A DNA stretch of 10,793 nt, from positions 6,461 through 17,253 of the forward strand of contig KL569414.1 of the NCBI GenBank assembly GCA_000715685.1. The letters are read 5' to 3'. This stretch comes from Streptomyces lilacinus (GTDB taxonomy: Bacteria; Actinomycetota; Actinomycetes; Streptomycetales; Streptomycetaceae). The notes under the pieces were generated by a model that worked only from the letters and a program-made list of their open reading frames with translations, made no database searches and was not told the origin of the DNA. This document shows, piece by piece, positions 1 to 6,954 of the stretch. Position numbers and translations under genes: made by a program. Each line of letters starts with the position of its first letter. The first letter of the stretch is position 1.

Positions 1-672
<672 letters not shown>

Positions 673-704
673 GGGGTCTCCTCCGGAGGGGACGGTCTGG
701 GACA

Positions 705-737
705 GCTGGACGCTGGACGCTGGAACAAGCGATTCCA
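705..737. repeat. Three 7-bp direct repeats plus a small inverted repeat upstream of the ABC ATPase
   Basis: GCTGGAC occurs three times in direct succession (705-725, last base changed). The third copy overlaps the left arm of TGGAA-caagcga-TTCCA (721-737). The centre of the inverted repeat lies about 57 bp upstream of the GTG start, where an operator would fit. The repeats are read directly; any regulatory role is inference. Confidence 0.4.
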
Positions 738-993
738 ATTCTTCGGGCGCCGCGTGGGCGGAACGTCAGCCGTCAGGCCGGACTTCGGCGTCGCACTTTG
801 AGGCTGTGGTGCCGGTGGCGCGTAGTCCTGGAGATGGACGGCGTCATCCTTGAGACGCACGGCTGCCGCCGCCGGGGCGAGGGGGCATCGGCCGGCCGCC
901 GGGCCGGCGGGCCCTCGCTCCTTCAGCCCGTCATCGTCGGATTGCACTGTCACCCTTGCGGGTGACCGGGTCCGTCTGGGCGCTGTGATGGTC

Positions 994-999
994 TACGGT
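994..999 (+). promoter_or_regulatory. Candidate -10 element TACGGT for leaderless transcription of the RHH gene
   Basis: TACGGT fits the actinobacterial TANNNT -10 pattern and ends 6 bp before GTG at 1006, the spacing expected when transcription starts on the first base of the start codon. No good -35 hexamer is visible at 17-18 bp. The alternative ATG at 988 has no Shine-Dalgarno sequence. Confidence 0.4.
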
Positions 1000-1005
1000 C
1001 CCGCT

Positions 1006-1293
1006 GTGACGGCAACGACGACGATCAGGGTCTCGCGGAAGACACGCGATCATCTCGCCGAGCTCGCCAAGGAGCGCGGCATGAGCATCGGCCGGATGGT
1101 CGAGGCCCTGGCCGCCGAGGTGCCGACCGCCGCGCAGCGTGCCGAGCGACTCGCCGCCGATCGCGAGTACGTACGCACCGTGATCGGCGTCGACATCAGT
1201 GACGCGGAGTTCGACCAGGCCCCCGACATCCTCGCCAACATCCGCAGGATCGCGGCGAGCAAGGTCTTGGCCACACGGCGTGGCGTGGGCTGA
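1006..1293 (+). CDS. Ribbon-helix-helix antitoxin-like DNA-binding protein
   Basis: A 95-residue protein. Residues about 4-38 have the ribbon-helix-helix pattern: a beta strand (TTTIRVS), then two amphipathic helices (KTRDHLAELAKER and SIGRMVEALAAE) joined by Gly-Met-Ser. Such domains dimerise and bind operators, usually as the antitoxin of a toxin-antitoxin pair. The rest is Arg/Glu/Ala-rich, as expected for a partner-binding or flexible tail. No toxin gene follows: the next gene is a convergent permease whose stop lies 9 bp away, and nothing convincing precedes it, so it is an orphan here. GTG 1006 is preferred because a TACGGT -10 sits 6 bp upstream, suggesting leaderless expression. An in-frame ATG at 988 would add six residues. 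The fold is likely; the antitoxin role is inference. Confidence 0.72.
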   Translation: MTATTTIRVSRKTRDHLAELAKERGMSIGRMVEALAAEVPTAAQRAERLAADREYVRTVIGVDISDAEFDQAPDILANIRRIAASKVLATRRGVG

Positions 1294-1308
1294 GCAGCGG
1301 CTCACCCC
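1287..1308. terminator. Candidate bidirectional terminator between convergent genes
   Basis: GGGCTGAGC (1287-1295), loop AGCG, GCTCACCCC (1300-1308) forms eight base pairs with one C-C mismatch. The stem covers the stop codons of both the RHH gene (+) and the sugar permease (-), so it could end transcription from either side. There is no strong T-run, which is common for Streptomyces terminators. Confidence 0.5.
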
Positions 1309-2162
1309 TTCACGGCGCCGCCGAGTGCGAAGCCCCCGCCGAGGCGGCGGGCGATGAGCGCGTAGAGGAGGATCACGGGGGTCGAGTAGAGGATCGAGAA
1401 GGCCGCCAACTGGCCGTAGGCCACCTGCCCGTAGTTCCCGAAGAAGGTGAAGATGCTGACGGACGCGGGCAGTTGGTCGGGTGACAGCAGCAGCATGAAG
1501 GGCACGAAGAAGTTGCCCCACATCATGATGAAGCAGTAGATCGTCACCACGGCCAGCCCCGGCCCCATCAGCGGCAGGATCACCCGCACCAGCGTCTGCA
1601 GCCGGCCCGCGCCGTCCGTCCAGGCCGCCTCCTCGAGGACGACCGGCACGCCGTCCATGAAGTTCTTCATCAGCCAGATCGCGAAGGGGAGTTGCGCGGT
1701 GGCGAGGAAGAGCGCGGTGCCGTGGAGGGTGTCGATGAGGTCGATGCGGACGAACAGCCCGTACACCGGCACCATGATCGCGGTGATCGGCAGGCACGTC
1801 GCGAACAGCACCCCGAGCAGGTACGGCCTCGCGAAGCGCGAGCGGTAGCGCGAGAGGGGGTACGCGGCGAGCGCGGCGCACACGATCGTCAGCAGGGTGG
1901 CCCCTCCGCACAGCAGGACGCTGTTGAGCATGGGCGTGAACGTGATCTCGTCGGTGAGGACGGCCGAGAAGTTCTCGAGCGTCGGCCCACTGGGCGTCCG
2001 CACCCGCAGCCCCGCCTCCGCGTCGACGGAGGCCAGCAGCAACCACACCAGCGGCGCCGCGAAGGAGGCGACGACGCAGAGGAGGGCCAGGTCGGCGGCC
2101 AGGCGCCGACGGGTGCGGGCGGGGATGCGACTACGGCGACGGGCGGCGGGCAGCGGGGGCAT
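1302..2162 (-). CDS. Carbohydrate ABC transporter permease, MalG type
   Basis: An inner-membrane permease subunit of a sugar-uptake ABC transporter (CUT1 group) that would pair with a MalF-type permease, a binding protein and an ATPase. The 286 residues match the usual MalG length. A basic N-terminus (residues 8-20) is followed by about six membrane segments, the first near 23-46. The EAA loop that docks to the ATPase is at about 178-198, with E-A-A-x3-G and the trailing I-L-P. The ATG at 2162 has GGAGG four bases upstream. The frame continues upstream without that support, so the longer start at 2282 is rejected. None of the usual partner genes is adjacent: the RHH gene lies downstream and CBS genes upstream. 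It therefore looks like an orphan or relocated subunit. The substrate cannot be predicted. Confidence 0.88.
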   Translation of the reverse strand: MPPLPAARRRSRIPARTRRRLAADLALLCVVASFAAPLVWLLLASVDAEAGLRVRTPSGPTLENFSAVLTDEITFTPMLNSVLLCGGATLLTIVCAALAAYPLSRYRSRFARPYLLGVLFATCLPITAIMVPVYGLFVRIDLIDTLHGTALFLATAQLPFAIWLMKNFMDGVPVVLEEAAWTDGAGRLQTLVRVILPLMGPGLAVVTIYCFIMMWGNFFVPFMLLLSPDQLPASVSIFTFFGNYGQVAYGQLAAFSILYSTPVILLYALIARRLGGGFALGGAVKG

Positions 2163-2307
2163 GGCACCTCCGTACGCTCCGGTCGGCGCGGACACGCCGA
2201 TCGGAGCGTAGCGCGCGGCGGAGGCGAGGAGGAGGGCGCCGACCATGCCCTCATCGGGTGGGTTTGCGCCGCTCCCGCGCATAAAAGGACGCTCCGTTCG
2301 CCCCGGA

Positions 2308-2733
2308 TCAGGGCGGCGCCGGGGAGTAGATGTGACCGGCGAACTCGGCGACCCGGTCGTTGGGCAGGTGCCGGGCGACGTCGGCTTCGCTGATCATGCC
2401 GACCAGCTGCTTGTTCTCGATCACCGGCAGCCGGCGGATCCGGTGGCTCTCCATTTCGTGCAGCACGTCGTCGACGTCGGCGTTCGCGTCGATCCACCGA
2501 GGCGTTCCCTCGCACAGATCGCCCGCCGTGACCTTCGACGGGTCACGGCCCTGGGCGAGGCACTTCACGACGATGTCGCGGTCGGTGATGATGCCGCACA
2601 TCCGCCCGTTCTCGTCGCTCACGGGCAGCGCGCCCACGTTGATCATGCCCATCACCTGGGCGGCGCGGGTCAGCGTCTCGTCACGCGTGATCCACTGCGC
2701 GCCCTTGTGCATGATGTCCTTGGCCTTGGTCAT
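2308..2733 (-). CDS. CBS-pair protein, HRM1-like (downstream paralogue)
   Basis: A 141-residue stand-alone pair of CBS domains, which fold together and usually bind adenosyl nucleotides as an energy or redox sensor. CBS1 spans about 7-60 (ALPV, ITDRDIV) and CBS2 about 75-130 (RRLPVIE, LVGMISEADVARHLP). Layout and motifs closely resemble mycobacterial hypoxic response protein 1 (Rv2626c), recalled from family knowledge. ATG 2733 is supported by GGAGAGG seven bases upstream. It lies 96 bp downstream of a paralogue with about 100 of 140 residues identical, probably in the same transcription unit. The C-terminal tail (SPAPP) and the early linker differ most. The ligand is not visible from sequence, and a dormancy or stress role is inferred from the family only. 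Confidence 0.9.
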   Translation of the reverse strand: MTKAKDIMHKGAQWITRDETLTRAAQVMGMINVGALPVSDENGRMCGIITDRDIVVKCLAQGRDPSKVTAGDLCEGTPRWIDANADVDDVLHEMESHRIRRLPVIENKQLVGMISEADVARHLPNDRVAEFAGHIYSPAPP

Positions 2734-2829
2734 GATGTCGCCTCTCCGGGGCCGGCTCGGCCCCTCCTGGCCTCGCCCATTCGCTCCCATTCGCTCCCGG
2801 TCGCTCTCGCGGGCCGGAGCGCGCGTGCG
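2734..2829 (-). other. Spacer between tandem CBS genes with a 10-bp triple repeat
   Basis: The spacer has three consecutive 10-bp units, CCCATTCGCT (2776-2785), CCCATTCGCT (2786-2795) and CCCGGTCGCT (2796-2805). It also holds the ribosome-binding site of the downstream CBS gene. No independent promoter is obvious, which fits co-transcription of the two paralogues. Confidence 0.45.
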
Positions 2830-3252
2830 TCAGCGGCCGCGGGCGTAGACCATCTCCGCGAACTCGGCGATCTGGTCGTCCGTGAGGTGCTGGGCCAGGT
2901 CCGCCTCACTGATCATGCCGACCAGCTTCTTGTTCTCGATCACGGGCAGTCGCTTGATGCGGTGGCTCTCCATCTCGTGCAGGACGTCCTCGACGTCGGC
3001 GTTCGCGTCGATCCAGCGGGGCGTGCCCTCGCACAGGTCCGCTGCCGTGCAGTTGGCCGGGTCGTGGCCCTCGGCCAGGCACTTCACGACGATGTCGCGG
3101 TCGGTGACGATGCCGCACAGCCGCTCCTTCTCGTCGGCCACCGGCAGGGCGCCCACGTTGAGCTCCCGCATCAGCCGGGCGGCGTGCGTCAGCGAATCGC
3201 CCTTGGTTATCCACTGCGCGCCTTCGTGCATGATCTCCTTGGCCGTGGTCAT
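2830..3252 (-). CDS. CBS-pair protein, HRM1-like (upstream paralogue)
   Basis: A 140-residue CBS-pair protein, first gene of the tandem pair. CBS1 is at about 7-60 (NVGALPV, IVTDRDIVVKCLA) and CBS2 at about 75-130 (RWIDANADVEDVLHEME, KRLPVIENKKLVGMISEADLAQHL). It aligns without gaps to its neighbour. Near-identical stretches such as DLCEGTPRWIDANADV and DVLHEMESHRI point to duplication or later gene conversion. ATG 3252 is preceded by AGGAG at about six bases. It starts 220 bp from a divergent VOC gene, so that gap should hold promoters for both. Cysteines at about 46, 58, 67 and 73 are mostly shared with the paralogue and might allow redox sensing, a speculative point. Family is firm; physiological role is inferred. 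Confidence 0.9.
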   Translation of the reverse strand: MTTAKEIMHEGAQWITKGDSLTHAARLMRELNVGALPVADEKERLCGIVTDRDIVVKCLAEGHDPANCTAADLCEGTPRWIDANADVEDVLHEMESHRIKRLPVIENKKLVGMISEADLAQHLTDDQIAEFAEMVYARGR

Positions 3253-3472
3253 GATCGACTCCTGCCTGTGGGTGGCTGCGGATGCGATTGAGGCTCCTGT
3301 TTCTCCTGACAGCACTCTCATCGTCTCCCTCACCACGGCCGCCGGCGATCGGAGAGCTACTCCGTTCGGGTGACGACCGGGAAGCCGTGCGCCGGGCGCG
3401 TGTCAGTGGCCGGTGCCAGACTGAGATCCGGTCGGGGAAACCCGGCGGAATCCGTCGAAGGAGCACACCACC

Positions 3473-4264
3473 ATGCTCACTACCGATTTTGTCACCGGCG
3501 CCCCCAACTGGCTCGACCTCGGCAGCCCCGATACGAAGGCGGCCTCCGCCTTCTACCGGGAGGTCTTCGGCTGGGAGACCGAATCCGCGGGCCCCGAGTC
3601 CGGCGGCTACGGCTTCTTCAAGAAGGACGGCAAGACCGTCGGCGCGGTCGGCCCCCTGACGGAGGAGGGCGCCGATTCGGCCTGGACGGTCTACTTCCAC
3701 ACCCCCAACGCCGACTCCACGGTCAGTGCCGCGGAAAAGGGCGGAGCCACGGTGCGGGTCAAGCCGTTCGACGTCATGGACGCCGGCCGCATGGCCTGCC
3801 TCACCGACCCGGGCGGCGCCCAGTTCGCCGTCTGGCAGCCCGCCGCCTTCGACGGCCTCGAGCGCACCTCCGACACGGGCGCCCTGTGCTGGGCCGAGCT
3901 CCACATCGGCGACCCCACCGCGGCCAAGGCCTTCTATCGCGGCCTCTTCGGCTGGCGCTCCGAGGACCTCAGGGTCCCCGGCATGACCTACACCGTCCTG
4001 TCCACCGCGGAGGGTGACGACCAGCAGCAGGCCGCGTTCGGCGGCGTGGTGCCGTTGCGCGACGACTCGGAGACGCCGCGCTGGATCCCCTACTTCGACG
4101 TCGAGGACGTCGACACGGTCGTCCGCACCACCCAGGGCGCGGGCGGTTCCGTGCTGATGCCGGCGTCCGACGTGCCGGACGTGGGCCGGATGGCCTGGCT
4201 GGCCGACTCCTTCGGCGCGCCCTTCGCCGTCATCAAGCCGAACCCGCCGGTGCAGGCAGCGTGA
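3473..4264 (+). CDS. Two-domain VOC (glyoxalase-like) protein, CFP30B-like
   Basis: A 263-residue soluble protein made of two vicinal-oxygen-chelate domains (about 8-122 and 137-258). Each begins with a PNWLDL or WAELHI strand, then AFYR-x-(V/L)FGW, and ends with the G-R-M-x2-L-x-D-x2-G-x2-FAV strand (DAGRMACLTDPGG, VGRMAWLADSFGA). This layout matches the actinobacterial family that includes mycobacterial CFP30B/Rv0577. VOC proteins bind metals or small molecules, or act as isomerases, dioxygenases or resistance proteins; the metal-ligand set needed to choose is not clear here. ATG 3473 follows GAAGGAG by nine bases. The gene diverges from the CBS pair, and its last 32 bp overlap the convergent MOSC gene. 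The substrate is unknown. Confidence 0.9.
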   Translation: MLTTDFVTGAPNWLDLGSPDTKAASAFYREVFGWETESAGPESGGYGFFKKDGKTVGAVGPLTEEGADSAWTVYFHTPNADSTVSAAEKGGATVRVKPFDVMDAGRMACLTDPGGAQFAVWQPAAFDGLERTSDTGALCWAELHIGDPTAAKAFYRGLFGWRSEDLRVPGMTYTVLSTAEGDDQQQAAFGGVVPLRDDSETPRWIPYFDVEDVDTVVRTTQGAGGSVLMPASDVPDVGRMAWLADSFGAPFAVIKPNPPVQAA

Positions 4265-5033
4265 TCGCCGCGGGCGCCGCGGGCCCGGTGGCCGCCCCGG
4301 CGGCGGTGACGGCGAGCGTCAGGACGTCGCCGACCCGCACCGACCCGGGGGCCACCACGGTGGCCAGGGCGTCCAGCCGGGTGTCGTGAGCCTTCGCGAT
4401 CGCGCGGAGGACGAGAGGGGAGTGCGGGAGGTCCTGCTGGGCCTCGTTGGTCATCACGCACCGCTCGCTGGAGCGGACGAAGGCGATACGACTGACGTGG
4501 CCGATACGGGCCTCGTGGCCGAACCACTCGTCCTCGACGAAGGGAGGCGTCCCCGGCGGCGTACGGACGAGCAGGTTCGGCCGGAACCGCCGCTCGTCGA
4601 CGGGCACGCCGGGCACGGCCTGCCGCACCCAGTCGAGCGTCGCCGTCGTCAATACGCTGAGGGGGAGTTGGTCGAAGTGCGACACCTCCCCCTCGCGGGC
4701 CAGCGTCACGTCGTCACGGCCGAGGTAGCGACGCAGGTACGCGGTCGGGTCGGCGACGGGCCGGCCGTCGGGGTCGAGCAGCTGGGGCTCGTCCCCGGGA
4801 TCGGCGGTGCAGCGGGACCGCAACTGCAAGAGCCCGGCCATTCGCCGGAAGCGCCGCGTGTTCTTCCCGGAGCCGAACTTGCCCTCGCCGTCCCGTACGG
4901 CGAAGAGCCGGTCGCCGACGATGCCGCGGTGGTCCACCTCGACCTGGGTGAGTAGCTCGCCGCCCGTCGACTTGATGGGGTAACGCCAGATCCGTTCAAC
5001 CGTGCCGAGTGGTACGGGGGTTGCCTCTGTCAT
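4233..5033 (-). CDS. MOSC domain protein (YcbX/mARC-like)
   Basis: A 266-residue protein with the N-terminal MOSC beta-barrel (PIKS at 19-22, GDRLFAV near 40) and a C-terminal MOSC domain (RFRPNLLV 149-156, SERCVMT 189-195, VRVGD 232-236). Cys192 is in the position of the molybdenum-ligand cysteine in YcbX and mARC enzymes. These reduce N-hydroxylated compounds with electrons from a redox partner. There is no fused 2Fe-2S ferredoxin domain, so an external donor would be needed. ATG 5033 lacks a Shine-Dalgarno sequence but has a promoter-like TCAACA-16 bp-TATCGT ending six bases upstream, suggesting a leaderless message. The last residues are Ala/Pro-rich and are encoded across the 3' end of the VOC gene. 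Family assignment is firm; the natural substrate is unknown. Confidence 0.9.
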   Translation of the reverse strand: MTEATPVPLGTVERIWRYPIKSTGGELLTQVEVDHRGIVGDRLFAVRDGEGKFGSGKNTRRFRRMAGLLQLRSRCTADPGDEPQLLDPDGRPVADPTAYLRRYLGRDDVTLAREGEVSHFDQLPLSVLTTATLDWVRQAVPGVPVDERRFRPNLLVRTPPGTPPFVEDEWFGHEARIGHVSRIAFVRSSERCVMTNEAQQDLPHSPLVLRAIAKAHDTRLDALATVVAPGSVRVGDVLTLAVTAAGAATGPAAPAAITLPAPAGSA

Positions 5034-5039
5034 CGGCAG

Positions 5040-5067
5040 ACGATATCGGACGGATTCGGGCTGTTGA
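5040..5067 (-). promoter_or_regulatory. Candidate leaderless promoter of the MOSC gene
   Basis: On the minus strand a -35-like TCAACA (5062-5067) and a -10 TATCGT (5040-5045) are 16 bp apart, and the -10 ends six bases before ATG 5033. This fits a leaderless vegetative promoter and explains why no ribosome-binding site precedes the start. Confidence 0.5.
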
Positions 5068-5356
5068 GGGGTCCGCCCCGCTCCCGCGCCGGGCACCGCG
5101 CGGACCGGGCACGTTCACCCGTCCGGCCGGTAGTGTCCTCGCGTACGCCGACGAGGCCGCCGGTACGGGGGCGCACACCGCGCGCTGGGGGGCGTACGCG
5201 TGCCTCGGCGGCGTCCACGAACCCACCCGAACCAGGCTTCACCGTGGTGGATCCGAGATCTCGCCCGGGTAGCCACAAAGGCGGGCTGGAGCGACGAAAG
5301 CGATGCCGCCCGCGAGGTCACCCCGGGTCCGGGCGGTACCGACAGGGAGGCTCCCC
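5068..5356. other. Intergenic region between MOSC and glycosyltransferase genes
   Basis: The gap between these divergent genes (5034-5356 in all) holds the MOSC promoter on its left and GGGAGG (5345-5350), the ribosome-binding site of the glycosyltransferase, on its right. Several overlapping open frames cross it, but none has a start signal or a recognisable product. I see no clear promoter for the glycosyltransferase. Confidence 0.45.
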
Positions 5357-6703
5357 GTGGCCGCACTGGACACGATCATCCAGCATGTCGCCGTTGTCAC
5401 CGCCGTGTTCACGACCCTCTACAACATCCCGCTCCTCGCCGCCGGCATCCGCCTCGCCCGCCGCACCGACGGCGCGCTGCGCGCCCAGCTGAGACCGGCG
5501 CACGGGTCGCCCGTCGCGCTGCCCGCCGGCCGGAGCGTCTTCGTCCTGATTCCCTGCCTCAACGAGGAGCGCGTCATCGCCAACACGCTCCGCTGCCTGC
5601 TCGACGGGCAGCCGGGCGTGCGCGTCGTCGTGGTCGACGACGGCAGCGACGACGCCATGTGTATAAGAGACAGCGTCACCCTCGTCCGCAGAACACCACC
5701 CGCCGCCCGACAGGGCAAGGGCGCCGCCCTCAACGCCGGACTGCGCGCCGTACGCGAGCGCGCCGAAGCGGAGGGGCTGGACCCGGGACGCGTGCTGGTG
5801 TGCGTGCTGGACGCCGACGGCCGGATGACACCGGGCGCCGCGGCCACGGTGGCGGGCCTCTTCGACGAGCCGTCGGTGGGCGGCGCCCAGCTCGCGGTGC
5901 GCATCCGCGGCCGGCACCGCTGGGCGCTGCGGTTGCAGGACTTCGAGTTCTGGGCCATGAGCGCGCTCACCCAGTACGGCAGGGTGCTGACCGGCACCGT
6001 GAGCATGGGCGGCAACGGCCAGTTCAGCCGACTCTCCGCCCTCGACAGCGTCGGACCGCGCCCCTGGTCGCACTCCCTCACCGAGGACCTCGACCTGGGC
6101 ATCAGCCTCGCGGCCCGCGGTTGGACGGTCACCTCCACCACCGCCGCCTTCGTCTCCCAGCAGGGCCTGACCAGCCCCCGCCGCCTGCTGCGCCAGCGCA
6201 CCCGCTGGTTCCACGGCCACATGAGCGCCATCAGGCGCCTCCCGGAACTCTGGTCCCGCCGGGCCGTCACCGACGTTGCCGTCGCCGGCCGCATCGAACT
6301 CACCGGCTACCTGCTCGTCCCGTACCTCGTCACGCTGCCCACCTCGGTCGTCCAGCAGTACGTGGTCGGCCGCGTGCTGTTCGGGGACGGGGGCGGCCTG
6401 CCCGGCCTCGTAGCGGGCTCGCCGTGGCTGAACCTGCTGGCCTGGCAGGGACTTTCCCTTGCCGCCTGCCTGATCTCGGCACTGCTCTACTGGCGCCGCA
6501 CGGACGACCTGCCGGCCTGGAAGGCGATCTGCTTCTCCCCGGCCGTCATGGTGAGCCTCAACCTCGCGTTTGCGGCGTGCTGGTGCGCGCTGTGGCAGAT
6601 CGCCCTCCGGCGCAGGGGATGGACCAAGACCGAACGCGCGGTGGAGGTGTATAAGAGACAGGCCGCCGCCCGGGCCGCGGAGCGGGCTGCCCGGCGGGCC
6701 TGA
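5357..6703 (+). CDS. Family-2 membrane glycosyltransferase (contains two adapter artefacts)
   Basis: A processive-type GT2 enzyme that would transfer sugars from nucleotide donors to a growing surface polysaccharide at the cytoplasmic membrane. The 448-residue frame has an N-terminal membrane helix (about 7-33), the GT-A core with VFVLIPCLNEE (61-71) and VVVDDGS (91-97), D-A-D (152-154), catalytic T-E-D (242-244), Q-R-T-R-W (280-284), and C-terminal membrane helices near 314-337, 357-379 and 391-417. GTG 5357 follows GGGAGG by six bases. Residues 101-106 (MCIRDS) and 431-435 (VYKRQ) are the translated Nextera mosaic end, not protein. The core linker after DDGSDDA and the C-terminal tail are therefore not the native sequence. 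The frame stays open through both, perhaps by chance, and the true length differs. Family is firm; the product is unknown. Confidence 0.85.
   Translation: MAALDTIIQHVAVVTAVFTTLYNIPLLAAGIRLARRTDGALRAQLRPAHGSPVALPAGRSVFVLIPCLNEERVIANTLRCLLDGQPGVRVVVVDDGSDDAMCIRDSVTLVRRTPPAARQGKGAALNAGLRAVRERAEAEGLDPGRVLVCVLDADGRMTPGAAATVAGLFDEPSVGGAQLAVRIRGRHRWALRLQDFEFWAMSALTQYGRVLTGTVSMGGNGQFSRLSALDSVGPRPWSHSLTEDLDLGISLAARGWTVTSTTAAFVSQQGLTSPRRLLRQRTRWFHGHMSAIRRLPELWSRRAVTDVAVAGRIELTGYLLVPYLVTLPTSVVQQYVVGRVLFGDGGGLPGLVAGSPWLNLLAWQGLSLAACLISALLYWRRTDDLPAWKAICFSPAVMVSLNLAFAACWCALWQIALRRRGWTKTERAVEVYKRQAAARAAERAARRA
5657..5673 (+). other. Nextera/Tn5 mosaic-end adapter sequence (artefact)
   Basis: ATGTGTATAAGAGACAG equals the last 17 bases of the 19-bp Tn5 mosaic end used in Nextera libraries. 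It lies inside the glycosyltransferase core, where it encodes MCIRDS, a peptide known as an adapter contaminant in protein databases. Its low GC content contrasts with both flanks. Confidence 0.97.
6647..6661 (+). other. Nextera/Tn5 mosaic-end adapter sequence (artefact)
   Basis: GTGTATAAGAGACAG equals the last 15 bases of the Tn5 mosaic end. It encodes VYKRQ close to the C-terminus of the glycosyltransferase and joins two GC-rich segments. Confidence 0.95.
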
Positions 6704-6902
6704 GGCGTGCTGATCACGCTCGGACCGAGGCTGCTTCTTTCGGATCATCTGATCGCTGGTCCGGTGCGCCGTTGACAGATCGTAGAGCGTTGGACATTCA
6801 TAGGCTGAACGGGTGAATCTGGGCATCCATGCGGGTGGTCCTGGGCAGCTCGTAGGCGCGTCGCGTTCGTCTCCCACAGTCGCTGCGACCTCGGAGGTCG
6901 AG
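6704..6902 (+). other. Intergenic region after the glycosyltransferase, with an IS-end-like motif
   Basis: A small hairpin GCGTG-ctgat-CACGC (6705-6719) follows the glycosyltransferase stop and may be a weak terminator. TTCTTTCGGATCA (6735-6747) matches 12 of 13 bases of TTCTTTTGGATCA near the end of the IS fragment (7710-7722), so it may be a relic of a related element. TTGACA at 6772-6777 is a perfect -35 hexamer, but no good -10 lies 16-19 bp downstream. GGAGG at 6893-6897 is the ribosome-binding site of the next gene. Confidence 0.45.
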
Positions 6903-6931
6903 ATGAGATACCTACGTTGCCTGGCCATGGC

Positions 6932-6954
6932 CTGTCTATGTGTATAAGAGACAG
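6932..6954 (+). other. Fused Nextera adapter ends, mate-pair linker remnant (artefact)
   Basis: CTGTCT (start of the reverse-complement mosaic end) is joined directly to ATGTGTATAAGAGACAG (6938-6954). A Nextera mate-pair circularisation linker has the two full 19-bp ends back to back, and this copy lacks the central 15 bases. It splits the start of a likely secreted protein. Confidence 0.93.

Larger units (their letters stand above)
673..1005. other. Intergenic region between divergent genes, with short repeats
   Basis: These 333 bp separate the divergent ABC ATPase and ribbon-helix-helix genes. No coding frame here has a ribosome-binding site and recognisable product. Just upstream of the ATPase are three 7-bp direct repeats of GCTGGAC (705-711, 712-718, 719-725, the last ending in A) and an inverted repeat TGGAA-N7-TTCCA (721-737). 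Both could serve as regulator sites, but no regulator gene is adjacent. Nothing else stands out between about 740 and 980. Confidence 0.5.

Noticed and set aside
931..2046. Minus-strand 371-codon frame across the RHH and permease genes
   Set aside because: His/Arg-rich low-complexity translation typical of a shadow; the permease frame shows membrane helices and the EAA loop.
2163..2282. N-terminal extension of the permease to 2282
   Set aside because: No ribosome-binding site, and the extra residues do not match permease families; ATG 2162 has GGAGG at good spacing.
3370..4017. Arg-rich 215-codon frame overlapping the VOC gene
   Set aside because: Out-of-frame shadow; the VOC frame has a clear ribosome-binding site and two full domains.
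5200..6654. Plus-strand 484-codon frame in the glycosyltransferase region
   Set aside because: Arg/Pro-rich shadow in the wrong frame; the real frame has complete GT2 motifs and a ribosome-binding site.
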